Assembly: GCA_003134655.1 (NCBI GenBank)
Contig: PLBY01000052.1
Coordinates: forward strand, 97,089 to 161,088
Reading direction: 5' to 3'
Length of the DNA: 64,000 bases
Origin: Acidobacteriaceae bacterium
GTDB taxonomy: Bacteria; Acidobacteriota; Terriglobia; Terriglobales; Acidobacteriaceae
Shown piece by piece: positions 51,757 to 60,659 of this stretch. Position numbers and translations under genes: made by a program. The notes under the pieces were generated by a model. That model did no database searches, was not told the DNA's origin, and worked only from the letters and a program-made list of their open reading frames with translations. Every line of letters starts with the position of its first letter. Positions within the stretch are counted from its first letter, which is position 1.

Positions 51757-52842
51757 CTACGCGTAACCCTCTTTCGCCCAAGTCTTCCAGTCGTCCCGGA
51801 CAGCGTTCAACATCTGTTCTGTGGCCTGGTGCAGCCACTTCCCTTTCTGTTCTTGCATGTGCTTGAGGATTGGCTTGCGGGCCGTCTTTGTGCCCAGATG
51901 GATGTTCGCAGTTTCCCATCCCATGGCGCGAAGCAGGCGCAATTCCTTGCCCGGGGCGCGGAGCGTGGCCAATTCAATGCGTGAGCAGTGGGGACTCAGC
52001 CTGCGGATGATCCAGCGTCCACGCAACTGAACGAACGGATCGGGACATCGAACCGCCCGGCTGATGATCGTCTGATACAAAATCTCGGCAGGGCCCTGGT
52101 CATCCTTGGCCCAATAGCAGGCGGACGACACGAGTGCCTTGGCCTCGCGGGCGATTCTGCCGCCGTGCCAGTCGGCGATGGCGACATAGCGCGCGTGCCC
52201 CAGGCTGCCGAGGCCTGCGACACGACTCGCCAGTCGGTACGCCAAGTCCCGGGCGGGCATCAGGTGCTCGATGGCGTCGATCGCGCTGATCGGAACATCG
52301 TGTCTCACAGTCGGCAGGGCATCGATTTTCGCCCAGAAGTGGACTGGATCCCGCAGTTCACTCTCGGCAATCTGCCGCAGCCAGTCATTGTTCTCACCCA
52401 GGACAAACGCTAGTCCACCCATGCGTAAGCTTTCGCCATAGCCCTCGAGAATGGCGTCGCAGATGTCTCTCTGCTTGAGCGCCAAGTGGCCGCCTTCGGC
52501 AGCCAGATGAGCACTCACGGCGAGGCGGACGAGATCGTTGGCGTAGGACATGGGATGGGTTTCGTCGAAGTCGTTGACGCCCCAGATCAGGCGGCCTTCA
52601 ATGTCGCGCCAGGTGCCGAAATTTTCCACGTGCAGGTCGCCCACCGCCAGCACGCGCGGTCCCTTGGCAAGTTCGGGGCACACCTTCGGCCAGATCTGCG
52701 CCCAGCGGTAATAGGTAGCGCGCAGAAATGGAAAGACCGCTGACTTCATGTTGATGTGCTTGATGCGCAGATCCTTCTTGACCAGATCTGTGCGATGGCC
52801 GAGCCAGTCTTCGAACTGGCGGGTCGCTTTGACGATGTTCAT
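51757..52842 (-). CDS. DUF2252 family protein
   Basis: 361 residues from ATG 52842; an earlier start at 52917 adds 25 residues. Motifs of the family: VLAVGDLHVENFGTWRD, WGVNDFDETHPMSYANDLVR and LGSLGHARYVAIADWHGGR, which recall a kinase-like phosphotransferase fold (the GDxHxxN and DFD signatures). The biochemical role is unknown. The ferredoxin gene lies just upstream on the same strand. Confidence 0.8.
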   Translation of the reverse strand: MNIVKATRQFEDWLGHRTDLVKKDLRIKHINMKSAVFPFLRATYYRWAQIWPKVCPELAKGPRVLAVGDLHVENFGTWRDIEGRLIWGVNDFDETHPMSYANDLVRLAVSAHLAAEGGHLALKQRDICDAILEGYGESLRMGGLAFVLGENNDWLRQIAESELRDPVHFWAKIDALPTVRHDVPISAIDAIEHLMPARDLAYRLASRVAGLGSLGHARYVAIADWHGGRIAREAKALVSSACYWAKDDQGPAEILYQTIISRAVRCPDPFVQLRGRWIIRRLSPHCSRIELATLRAPGKELRLLRAMGWETANIHLGTKTARKPILKHMQEQKGKWLHQATEQMLNAVRDDWKTWAKEGYA

Positions 52843-53000
52843 AGCGTCCGCAACGATAGCGAGGGAGCGCCCGGAAGTCAACGGACGGAGCGGGTGGGAG
52901 AACACAAGCGGAGACAATCACCAGGCGTGGGAGAGGGCTGGTTCAACTTGCATCCCCACGCCCGGCAAATGCGGAGTGGAACAGGCAAATCTGTCGGAGG

Positions 53001-53255
53001 TCAGTGTTTGTAGAATGCCGCGTTCTTCTCGACGAATTCCTTTTTTTCCTCCGGCACATCTTCGAGCGCGTGAATTGAATCGGAGGTGCAGGCCGGAATG
53101 CAGGCGCCACAGTCGATGCAGCCGTCGGGATCCACGTACATCTGAGTCGCGGCTTCGAAGCCGGGCTCGTCCTGCTTGGGGTGGATGCAATCGGTGGGGC
53201 AGACCTCGACGCACAGTGAGTCTTTGATGCAGCTATCGGTGATTACATAAGCCAT
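53001..53255 (-). CDS. Ferredoxin with two iron-sulfur sites
   Basis: 84 residues. Two cluster motifs: CIKDSLCVEVCP (a Cys-x4-Cys-x3-Cys-Pro arrangement typical of a 7Fe/FdxA-like protein) and CIDCGACIPAC. Small soluble electron carrier; the partner oxidoreductase is not in the window. The start ATG has ggag about 12 bases upstream. Confidence 0.9.
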   Translation of the reverse strand: MAYVITDSCIKDSLCVEVCPTDCIHPKQDEPGFEAATQMYVDPDGCIDCGACIPACTSDSIHALEDVPEEKKEFVEKNAAFYKH

Positions 53256-53502
53256 GATGAAATGATCTCCAGAATGAAATGAGCACTTTCGGCCCGCTCA
53301 AGAGTGAGTGTAAGAAGTAGGGAGAGATCGGGCGGTGATTTTGATCACAGGCGGCTGTGCGCGGACAAAAAAGACAGAGACTTGGCGGTGAATGGGGGCA
53401 ATTCTGTCTTTCCTGGGACTCATGACGGCAATCACGCGCAACTGTGACCATGGTCACAGAAATAGATAGGCGACAGGTCTTAAATAGGCACAATTGAACT
53501 AG
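53256..53502. other. Spacer upstream of the ferredoxin gene
   Basis: About 250 bases without a supported gene, A/T-richer toward 53440-53500 (tagataggcg, taaataggca), so it may contain divergent promoters for the ferredoxin and the downstream structured element. No specific boxes are convincing. Confidence 0.35.
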
Positions 53503-53588
53503 GCCTTCTAGTCATAGGATCGCCCGGCCGCACCCACAGAACCCCACAAGCCGTTACCCCAGACGGCAGCGGCCGGGCGCTTGAAGGC
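53503..53588 (+). ncRNA. Candidate structured RNA (long stem with internal hairpin)
   Basis: A perfect 11-bp stem pairs cgcccggccgc (53521-53531) with gcggccgggcg (53569-53579). Inside it a hairpin gccgt / acggc (53550-53567) lies beside an unpaired C/A-rich strand with acccaca and accccaca. An outer gccttc (53503-53508) can pair with gaaggc (53583-53588). No reading frame explains the sequence. Strand is not certain; the unpaired C-runs would face anti-Shine-Dalgarno-like functions if transcribed on the + strand. No known RNA family is recognised. Confidence 0.35.
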
Positions 53589-53650
53589 TCCAAGATTGGT
53601 GCCCTCCCCACTCCCCCCTTTCCTTCAAACCATTGAATCCGCGCCTAATT

Positions 53651-53685
53651 GTGTCTGATCCCGGTGTGTGCCGTTAGACACACCG
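53651..53685 (+). promoter_or_regulatory. Possible alternating hairpins in the leader of the transpeptidase gene
   Basis: The hairpin cggtgtgt (53662-53669) / acacaccg (53678-53685) is perfect over 8 bp. An upstream gtgtct (53651-53656) can instead pair with agacac (53676-53681), which overlaps the first stem. The two are mutually exclusive. It lies about 125 bases before the L,D-transpeptidase start. Confidence 0.3.
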
Positions 53686-53808
53686 TGGCTTCCAGTACAC
53701 TGATCCGCCCCTTTTTTCAGGCACCAACCAGCCTGTTTTCAGTCAGATACAGTTTGGCTCCACTCCTGCCTCTTGCATTGGCGCAAGGCAATTCAATAGG
53801 GGGCGGAC

Positions 53809-54420
53809 ATGGAACGCACGGCTGGCAGGGCGACGACGAAGCGAGCAGCGGGAATCATCCTAGCGCTATTCACTCTGGCGGCCGCAAGCCCTTCCTTCGC
53901 CCAGTTCACAAAGCCCTCTGAGGCCGCTCCCGTCAACCGCGTCGTGTTGGTAAGCATTCCGGACCGCAAGCTTGCGGTCATGGAAAATGGCAACGTCATC
54001 GCCACATTCCCGGTCGCAGTCGGCGCAGCGGCGAGCCCCAGCCCGACCGGTGAATTCCAGATCGTCAACCGCGTTGCGAACCCCACGTACTACCGTCCCG
54101 GCACGGTAATCCCGAGCGGCAAAGACAATCCCGTGGGGACCCGCTGGGTGGGACTGAGCCAGAAGGGCTATGGGATTCACGGCACAAATGCGCCGCGGTC
54201 TGTGGGACACGCGGCGTCGCACGGATGCATCCGGTTGCGCAATCGGGATATCGAGAAGCTGTTCACGATGGTGCAAGTCGGCGACGTGGTTCAGATTCGC
54301 GGCGAGCGCGACGAACAAGTCGCGCAGATTTTCGGCAGCGGTGCGGACGACACGACCGTGGCAGCAGCAGACGTTGCCGAGCAGGACGGTGGGCAACCAC
54401 AGCAATCGTCGACATTTTGA
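53809..54420 (+). CDS. L,D-transpeptidase (YkuD family), secreted
   Basis: 203 residues. Signal peptide (AAGIILALFTLAAASPSFAQ). The YkuD domain begins NRVVLVSIPDRKLAVMENG and ends with GIHGTNAPRSVGHAASHGC and the catalytic Cys140 in HGCIRLRN. It forms 3-3 peptidoglycan crosslinks or anchors proteins to the cell wall, in the periplasm. A disordered Gln-rich C-terminus follows. The 50-aa membrane gene starts 45 bases downstream on the same strand. Confidence 0.92.
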   Translation: MERTAGRATTKRAAGIILALFTLAAASPSFAQFTKPSEAAPVNRVVLVSIPDRKLAVMENGNVIATFPVAVGAAASPSPTGEFQIVNRVANPTYYRPGTVIPSGKDNPVGTRWVGLSQKGYGIHGTNAPRSVGHAASHGCIRLRNRDIEKLFTMVQVGDVVQIRGERDEQVAQIFGSGADDTTVAAADVAEQDGGQPQQSSTF

Positions 54421-54465
54421 GCTAGAGGAATTTGAAACTCAAAGTTGAACTCTCAGGAGGACACT

Positions 54466-54618
54466 ATGCAGATGGCAATCACATTCATGGCGGTGGTGGC
54501 AGGAATGATCTTCTCGCTGGCGGTGGCGCTGCTGGCGGAGGAACTGATCTTCGGGCAGGTATTCCGCCTGTTCTTTTCACGGCAGGCGGTCGCAGTGAAA
54601 TCTGGACAGAAGCGCTAA
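54466..54618 (+). CDS. 50-residue single-pass membrane protein, before the SPFH gene
   Basis: ATG 54466 to TAA 54618, with ggagg 5 bases upstream. The protein is MQMAITFMAVVAGMIFSLA..., one hydrophobic helix (about residues 4-24) followed by an amphipathic EELIFGQVFRLFF stretch and a basic tail ending in SGQKR. The stop lies 19 bases before the SPFH gene start, which has its own aaaggag site. The layout suggests the two are translated from one message and may function together; this is inference. Family unknown. Confidence 0.7.
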   Translation: MQMAITFMAVVAGMIFSLAVALLAEELIFGQVFRLFFSRQAVAVKSGQKR

Positions 54619-54637
54619 GGCGCAAAGGAGAACGACG

Positions 54638-55954
54638 ATGCTGGCGTTGAAGTACTTGTTGATTGCCGGTGGCCTCGGGATGATTCTCGTGGCTGTAAGT
54701 ATTTTGGGTTATGACTTGTATCGCGAAGTGCTGTACCGGCGTGCGCTCGCTACACCCGGGGCGGGCACGTTGCCGCCGCTCCCGGAATGGCGCTGGCGGA
54801 CATCGCTGGCGCTAGCGCTGCTGGCCTGGGGGCCGATTCTGCTGGCGTTCAGCATTGTCGTGGTGCCGAGCGGCATGGCGGGAATCCGCGTCAGCGAAAT
54901 GAGCGGCACGGTGGCGGGGACTTTGTATCCAGGTGTCCATTTTGTAACGCCGCTGGTGGAGGACGTCGCGCTGTTCGACACACGCGACCAGGTCTTCACC
55001 ACCGGAGTGTCGGAGGATGGCAAGAACGCGGCGGCGAACATCTCGAGCAAATCGCAACTGCTCGACGTGCAGGCCAAGGAAGGATTGACACTGGGCCTGG
55101 CGATCACAGTACGTTACCGGCTCGATCCCAAACGGCTGGACTACATTCAGAGCAACCTGCCGCGTCCGGTCGAGAAGGAGATTGTTCCGCCGATCGTAGC
55201 CAGCGTGTGGCGCGAATTGGTTCCGAATTACACGGTGCGGGACGTCTTCTCGGCCAAGCGCGAAGAAGTGCGGCAGCGGGCGGCCGGAATGATCACGCAG
55301 AAGCTCTCGGCGGACGGAATCGTGGTGAAAGAAGTGATGCTGCGGGATATCCAGTTGCCGGAAGAGTATGCGAAGGGGCTGGAGACACTGTTGCTGAAAG
55401 AACAGGAAAACGATCGCATGGGCGTAGAAACAGAGTTGAAGCAGAAGCAGGTGCGCATCGCGGAACTCGAAGCCGAGGCGACGAAGGTGCAGCAGATCAA
55501 GGCAGCCGAGGGCGAGGCGCAGGTCCACGTATTGCAGGCGAAGGGCGAATCCGATGCGATGCAGTACACCCTGCCGCTAAAGGAGAAACAGATCCAACAG
55601 AGCAAGCTGGAAGCCGAAGCGCGCAAGGAAGCGACCATTCAAAACGCGGAAGCTGCGGCTCAGGCCAAGGTCATCGACAGCAAGGCCGAGACCGAGCGGC
55701 GGAAGATGCTGGCGGAGGCGGAAGCAGATCGTATCCGCGTGACGGCGTCTGCCGATGCGGAGCGGATGTCGAGCGAGGCGGCGATTCTGAAGCAGAATCC
55801 GCTGCTGATCAACAAAATCGTGGCGGAGCGGCTCTCTGACAAACTCCAGATCATGATGGTTCCGGCCGATGGCAAGTTCTTCTTCGCCAACGATGTGTTG
55901 CACAGTATGAGCGCGGCGAACCAGGCTAGCCAGGCTGAGGAACAGCCTAGATAG
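54638..55954 (+). CDS. SPFH/Band 7 (prohibitin-like) membrane protein
   Basis: 438 residues, with aaaggag 7 bases upstream. Two hydrophobic helices at the N-terminus (YLLIAGGLGMILVAVSILG and LALLAWGPILLAFSIVVVP), then the SPFH domain (GMAGIRVSEMSGTVAGTLYP, FDTRDQVFTTGV) and a long charged coiled coil (EAEATKVQQIKAAEGEAQVH, EARKEATIQNAEAAAQAKVI). Such proteins form large membrane-bound rings. A partner protease (as in HflKC/FtsH) is not nearby. Confidence 0.88.
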   Translation: MLALKYLLIAGGLGMILVAVSILGYDLYREVLYRRALATPGAGTLPPLPEWRWRTSLALALLAWGPILLAFSIVVVPSGMAGIRVSEMSGTVAGTLYPGVHFVTPLVEDVALFDTRDQVFTTGVSEDGKNAAANISSKSQLLDVQAKEGLTLGLAITVRYRLDPKRLDYIQSNLPRPVEKEIVPPIVASVWRELVPNYTVRDVFSAKREEVRQRAAGMITQKLSADGIVVKEVMLRDIQLPEEYAKGLETLLLKEQENDRMGVETELKQKQVRIAELEAEATKVQQIKAAEGEAQVHVLQAKGESDAMQYTLPLKEKQIQQSKLEAEARKEATIQNAEAAAQAKVIDSKAETERRKMLAEAEADRIRVTASADAERMSSEAAILKQNPLLINKIVAERLSDKLQIMMVPADGKFFFANDVLHSMSAANQASQAEEQPR

Positions 55955-55982
55955 AATCTTCGGCTGATCACCAGGTCAAAAT

Positions 55983-56020
55983 CCCCACCCTCTCGCGAAA
56001 GGCGCGAGAAGGGTGGGGCA
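55983..56020. repeat. Hairpin ccccaccctctcgcg / cgcgag-agggtgggg
   Basis: A long, nearly perfect stem (with one bulged A) around aaagg. It has no T-run but is placed 30 bases after the SPFH gene, so it may help end transcription or protect mRNA. A partly similar unit (ccccacttcttcc ... gaaatgggg) lies at 62075-62110. Confidence 0.55.
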
Positions 56021-56170
56021 CCCGGAGCGAGTCCGATTCAGCGGTGTCCAAACAGTACAGGGAGCGGGGAATGCCTTATGCGCGCAGCGGTTTATAATTT
56101 GGGCATTCCAAACGCCATCTCGAACTCTGTGAATCGCCTCTCGCGCACCGCGCTCAGCCTCCGCTTTGCG

Positions 56171-57424
56171 ATGCAACTTTCTTTTGTGCTGCTGGTGCTG
56201 GCGATCGCTACGCACGCGGCAGACTGGAGCGGGCCCGAGCAGCAACTGGCTCACAAGATTGTTGCGGTGACTGGGCCGGGCGCAGTTGCCCTGACGGTGG
56301 AGAACCGATCTTCTCTCGGCAAACGAGACAGCGAGATTGTGCAGAACGGCCTTCGCGGCACGCTCGAAGGGCTCGGACTTCGTTTTGTAAAAGTTGAGCA
56401 GTCGGCAGCTACGGTTTCGATTTTTCTTTCCGAGAATCCTGCATCCTACGTGTGGGTAGCGGAGATCCGCCAAGGTGCAGGCGAGGCTACGGTGGTCATG
56501 GTATCGGCGCCACGGCCTGCGGGTGCGACGACTCCTCACGAGTCAGTGCCCCTCAGCTTGCGCAAGATCTCATTGTGGACACAGGACGACCCGATTCTCG
56601 ACGTTGCCGTGCTCGAGGAAAATTCGGCATCCACGCGCATCGCGGTGCTCGACGCGGAGAGAGTTTCGCTCTACCGATCGCAGGGCGGCAAGTGGCAGCA
56701 GGAACAGACTCTGGGCATCGTCCATGCGCGGCCCTGGCCAAGGGATTTGCGCGGAAGGCTGATCCCGGCGAAGGATCACCTGCTGGACGCTTATCTTCCC
56801 GGGGTCATCTGCCGCAGTTCCACGGGAGCGTCATTGGCGTTGAATTGCCGCGAGACGGATGATCCATGGCCGCTCGTTCCGGCCGGACTGAGCGGGGGAA
56901 CGTTCCCGGTGTTCCCCAGTGCGGGATCGTCTGCGGTAGCAATTCCACCCATGGGAGGTTTCTTCGCGCCGACGCGCAACTTTTTCACGGGCGCGTTAAC
57001 CCCGGGCGTGGGCAAGTTCACAACCGTGTCCAAGTTTTATTCCGCCGCATTTCTACCGCGCGAGAAGTATCTGCTGTGGCTCTTCGCCGCCGCTGATGGC
57101 CGCGTGCATATGGTCGACGGCATCAGTGACCAGAGCCTCAAGCTGGGCTGGGGCAGCGATCTGACGAGCGTGAAGACTTCGTGCGGCGCCGGCTGGCAGG
57201 CGCTGGCCACAAGTTCCGGAGAGGAAATGGGCGATTCCGTACGCGCGTATGAGTTTCCCGATCGCGATCCGGTCGCGGTTAGTGCGGCTGTCGATTTCCC
57301 TGGCAACGGGATTGTTACTGCATTGTGGACAGAGGCGAAGGGCGACACGGCAATCGTGGTGGCGAGAAACCGAGAAACAGGAACCTATGAAGCTTTTCGA
57401 CTGGCGGTTGCTTGTAGTCAGTAG
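56171..57424 (+). CDS. Secreted protein of unknown function, first of a four-gene run
   Basis: 417 residues from ATG 56171 (signal peptide MQLSFVLLVLAIATHA); an earlier ATG at 56078 would add 31 non-signal residues. Mature part has QLAHKIVAVTGPGAVALTVE, GLRFVKVEQSAATVSIFLSE, then a propeller-like C-terminal half (LLWLFAAADGRVHMVDGISD, VKTSCGAGWQALATSSGEE). I do not recognise a family; it may be a periplasmic sensing or anchoring protein. Its end overlaps the next gene's start by 38 bases. Confidence 0.6.
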   Translation: MQLSFVLLVLAIATHAADWSGPEQQLAHKIVAVTGPGAVALTVENRSSLGKRDSEIVQNGLRGTLEGLGLRFVKVEQSAATVSIFLSENPASYVWVAEIRQGAGEATVVMVSAPRPAGATTPHESVPLSLRKISLWTQDDPILDVAVLEENSASTRIAVLDAERVSLYRSQGGKWQQEQTLGIVHARPWPRDLRGRLIPAKDHLLDAYLPGVICRSSTGASLALNCRETDDPWPLVPAGLSGGTFPVFPSAGSSAVAIPPMGGFFAPTRNFFTGALTPGVGKFTTVSKFYSAAFLPREKYLLWLFAAADGRVHMVDGISDQSLKLGWGSDLTSVKTSCGAGWQALATSSGEEMGDSVRAYEFPDRDPVAVSAAVDFPGNGIVTALWTEAKGDTAIVVARNRETGTYEAFRLAVACSQ

Positions 57425-58769
57425 CATGATGATCGGGGCGCTAGCGGCGATGGCCGAGACGCGTCCGAAGTACGGAGGCGTGCTGCACGTCGCTATGCGC
57501 GCCTCGCCCACTTCGCTGGATCCGGCGGATCTTGACGCGGCAAGAAACGGGCAGCAGGATTCTTTCGCCCAACGCGGTCTCACCATGCTCATGTTCGACA
57601 CGCTGGTCGCCACGGATGAGCGCGAACACATTGAGCCCCGGCTGGCGACGTCATGGCAGGCGTCGCCTGGAAATCAGAGGTGGCAGTTTCGCATTCGTCG
57701 CGGAGTGATGTTTCATGACGGGACTCCGCTCAGTGCTGAAATCGCGGCCGCGTCCCTGCGCGTGGCAAATCCATCATGGAACGTGAGTGCGGATGCGGAC
57801 ACCGTCGTGATTGAGTATTCCAAGTCCGACGCCGAATTGCTGGCGGAACTGGCGTTGCCGCGGAACGCGATTTTGAAGAGGAATCCCGGCGGCACCCCCA
57901 GCGGCACGGGGCCGTTTCACGTTGCCGATTGGCAGCCGGGGAAAAAGTTGTCCCTGGCCGCGGAAGAGAACTGCTGGAGCGGGCGCCCGTTCCTCGATGC
58001 CATCGAAATCGAGATGGGAAAGAGCTTTCGCGATCAGATGACCGCGCTCGAACTGGGCAAGTCAGATCTGGTGGAGGTGGCACCGGAGCAGGCGCACCGG
58101 ATCTCGCAGGAAGGACGCCGTCTGGCGAGTTCGGCTCCACTGGAGCTACTGGCACTGGTCTTCATGCGCGATGCAGCGTCCCCGGAAGAGAAGCTTCTGC
58201 GTGAGGCGTTGGCCTTGAGCGTAGAGCGCGGATCGATCCGCAGTGTTTTGCTGCAGGGAGCGGGACAACCGGCAGCCGGCATTCTTCCGAACTGGATGAG
58301 CGGCTACGGATTCGTGTTTCCCACTGACGCAGACTTGGCGCGAGCGCGACACGCGCGCGAGCAAGTCCGCACGGTGCCGACGTGGACTCTTGGATACGAT
58401 GGCAGTGACCCGGTGGCGCGATTATTGGCCGAACGCATCGCGCTCAATGCGAGAGATGCGGGATTGTCGTTGCAGCCTACGCCAGGGGCAACCGCCGATC
58501 TGCGGTTGCTGAGACTTCCGCTGGCGCCCGATCCGTGGATTGCATTGACGGACGTGACCGCGCTGACAGGGACTCCCGCGGGAAGAGAAGGTGGCTCCGC
58601 CGAAGATCTCTATGCGGCGGAAATGGCGCTGCTGGCGACAAAGCGCATCATCCCCCTTTTTCATCTGCCGGTCTCATATGCGGCATCAGCGAATTTGAAC
58701 AACTGGACCCTGCGCTCCGATGGGGCATGGGCTTTGGCCGACGCGCGACTCGGAAATGGCAAACCCTAA
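57387..58769 (+). CDS. Peptide/solute-binding protein (SBP_bac_5, OppA-like)
   Basis: 460 residues from ATG 57387, with cagga 5 bases upstream; the start overlaps the preceding gene. Signal peptide (LLVVSSMMIGALAAMAE). The domain signature GGVLHVAMRASPTSLDPADL, FDTLVATDEREHIEPRLATSW, FRIRRGVMFHDGTPLSAE and GTGPFHVADWQPGKKLSLAA is typical of ABC-transporter peptide-binding proteins, but no permease or ATPase gene is near. The sensor kinase gene begins 3 bases after its stop, so it may be a ligand-binding accessory to that kinase. Confidence 0.85.
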   Translation: MKLFDWRLLVVSSMMIGALAAMAETRPKYGGVLHVAMRASPTSLDPADLDAARNGQQDSFAQRGLTMLMFDTLVATDEREHIEPRLATSWQASPGNQRWQFRIRRGVMFHDGTPLSAEIAAASLRVANPSWNVSADADTVVIEYSKSDAELLAELALPRNAILKRNPGGTPSGTGPFHVADWQPGKKLSLAAEENCWSGRPFLDAIEIEMGKSFRDQMTALELGKSDLVEVAPEQAHRISQEGRRLASSAPLELLALVFMRDAASPEEKLLREALALSVERGSIRSVLLQGAGQPAAGILPNWMSGYGFVFPTDADLARARHAREQVRTVPTWTLGYDGSDPVARLLAERIALNARDAGLSLQPTPGATADLRLLRLPLAPDPWIALTDVTALTGTPAGREGGSAEDLYAAEMALLATKRIIPLFHLPVSYAASANLNNWTLRSDGAWALADARLGNGKP

Positions 58770-58772
58770 TCG

Positions 58773-60647
58773 ATGACCTTTCGACGCAAACTTCTGGCCG
58801 TTTTCGCGCTGACAGTGTTCCTGTCGGTGACGACCGTGGCACTGCTGGTGCTAGGAGTAACTCGCAATGCGTTCGAAAAGACCGACGATCAGCGCACGAC
58901 GGCGCTGGTCACGCAGTTTCGGCGCGAGTTTGGCCGCAGGGAAGACGAAGTGGCCCGGCGAGTCGAAGCGAGCGCTACGTCCAATCCCGTCAGCCGCATG
59001 GCGACAACGTTGAACGGGACGTCCGCGGATTCCGCCGAGTATTTTGATCTGGCCAGGCAGATGGCCGAGGGTTATCAACTCGACTTTCTGGAATTTCTCG
59101 ACGGGCACGGAGCCATCATCTCGTCGGCGCAGTGGCCGGCGAAGTTTGGCTATCCTGATGCCGCGTTTGAGAGTCTGTTTGCGTCGAGCGGAGAGAGCGC
59201 ATTTCTCAAACGCGAAGAATTGCAGGATTCCATTGCCTTGGGGCTCTTCGCGGTGCGAGCAACGCGCATCAGTGAGCATCCGGTTTACGTGGTCGGAGGC
59301 CGGCGTCTCGACAAGAACTTCCTCACCGGCTTGGACCTCCCGGCGGACATGCGCGTCCTGCTTTATCAGAATCGCAGCGATCGTTTCTCGGCCGACTCCC
59401 TTCTGGATCCGTCTGCCGCGGGGAATAGTCCGGACGCCGCACGGCCTGCTGACAAGTTCGCGACGTTGGTCGAAGCGGTGCGGAAGTACAACCAGGAAAT
59501 GACCGGGATTGTATCGTGGTCTTCCGATCAGGCGGACGAAGAGGTGTTTCACGCGATTCCTCTGCGGGGAGCAGACAGGGATCGTCCTTTGCTGGGGATT
59601 CTGCTGGTTGGACATTCGCGGCGGTCTTATGTCGAACTGAAACGGCGGATTCGCGCATCGGCGCTACTCGCCGGCGGTGGTGGCATCATTCTGGCGATCC
59701 TGCTCAGTAGTTGGGTGGCTGCACGGGTGACGCGTCCAGTAGTGCAATTAGCGCACGCGGCGCAGGATGTGGCCGCGGGCAATTGGGATACGCGGGTGGA
59801 GATCGCCGGCGGCGACGAGATGGCGCAACTTGCGGAGTCCTTCAATCGCATGACGGCCGAATTGCTGGCGCAGAAAGAGCGTCTCGTGCAGACCGAACGA
59901 GTGGCAGCGTGGCGCGAGTTAGCCCGGCGTTTGGCGCATGAGTTGAAGAATCCGCTGTTCCCCCTTCAACTCACGGTTGAGAATTTGATGCGAGCGCGGA
60001 CGCAGAGCCCCGAGCAGTTCGATGAAGTATTCCGGGAGAGTGCAACTACTCTGCTGGCGGAGATCTCGAACCTCAAGAAGATTATCGGCCGCTTCAGCGA
60101 ATTTTCGAAGATGCCGCAGCCACAGTTACAAGCGGTGCAGGTGAATGAAATCCTTGGGCAAATCGTGAAACTCTACCAGGCACAACTGCAGGCACCGGGG
60201 CGCGCCCCGATTGCCTCCAAGCTGGAGTTGAACGAGCATCTCGGGACGATCGGAGCCGATCCTGACTTGCTGCACCGTGCTCTGTCTAATTTGGTGCTCA
60301 ATGCGATGGATGCCATGCCCAGTGGCGGCACGCTCACTCTGCGAACGCGACGCGACGATGGAAAAGTGATTATCGAAGTCGCCGACACCGGGTCTGGACT
60401 CACCCCCGAGGAGTGTGAGCGCATCTTCACTCCTTATTACACGAGCAAACAGCATGGAACAGGGTTGGGACTCGCGATCGTACAATCGGTGGTCAGCGAT
60501 CACGGCGGAAGAATCAGCGTGCAGAGCGAGCCCGGAAGAGGGACGACGTTCGTCATCGAGTTGCCTGATAATCATGAAGCGCTACAGAAAACTCCTGCCG
60601 CGCAGACCACAGGCGAGAACACCGGTCAGTTTGCCGATCGCAACTAG
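58773..60647 (+). CDS. Sensor histidine kinase, NtrY-like
   Basis: 624 residues. Membrane helix 1 (about 8-30), an extracytoplasmic sensor part (about 31-290), helix 2 (about 291-313), HAMP (about 315-365) and a kinase core. The phospho-acceptor is His389 in RRLAHELKNPLFPLQ; the ATP site has LSNLVLNAMDAMPSGG (N box), ADTGSGLTPEECER (G1) and GTGLGLAIVQSV (G2). KNPLFPLQLT is the NtrY type. It should phosphorylate the NtrC-like regulator encoded 12 bases downstream. Confidence 0.92.
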   Translation: MTFRRKLLAVFALTVFLSVTTVALLVLGVTRNAFEKTDDQRTTALVTQFRREFGRREDEVARRVEASATSNPVSRMATTLNGTSADSAEYFDLARQMAEGYQLDFLEFLDGHGAIISSAQWPAKFGYPDAAFESLFASSGESAFLKREELQDSIALGLFAVRATRISEHPVYVVGGRRLDKNFLTGLDLPADMRVLLYQNRSDRFSADSLLDPSAAGNSPDAARPADKFATLVEAVRKYNQEMTGIVSWSSDQADEEVFHAIPLRGADRDRPLLGILLVGHSRRSYVELKRRIRASALLAGGGGIILAILLSSWVAARVTRPVVQLAHAAQDVAAGNWDTRVEIAGGDEMAQLAESFNRMTAELLAQKERLVQTERVAAWRELARRLAHELKNPLFPLQLTVENLMRARTQSPEQFDEVFRESATTLLAEISNLKKIIGRFSEFSKMPQPQLQAVQVNEILGQIVKLYQAQLQAPGRAPIASKLELNEHLGTIGADPDLLHRALSNLVLNAMDAMPSGGTLTLRTRRDDGKVIIEVADTGSGLTPEECERIFTPYYTSKQHGTGLGLAIVQSVVSDHGGRISVQSEPGRGTTFVIELPDNHEALQKTPAAQTTGENTGQFADRN

Positions 60648-60659
60648 CGAGGAGGACGG

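Noticed and set aside
53256..53493. Short open frame on the minus strand upstream of the ferredoxin gene
   Set aside because: Begins inside an A/T-rich, probably promoter-containing region and lacks any recognisable protein pattern.
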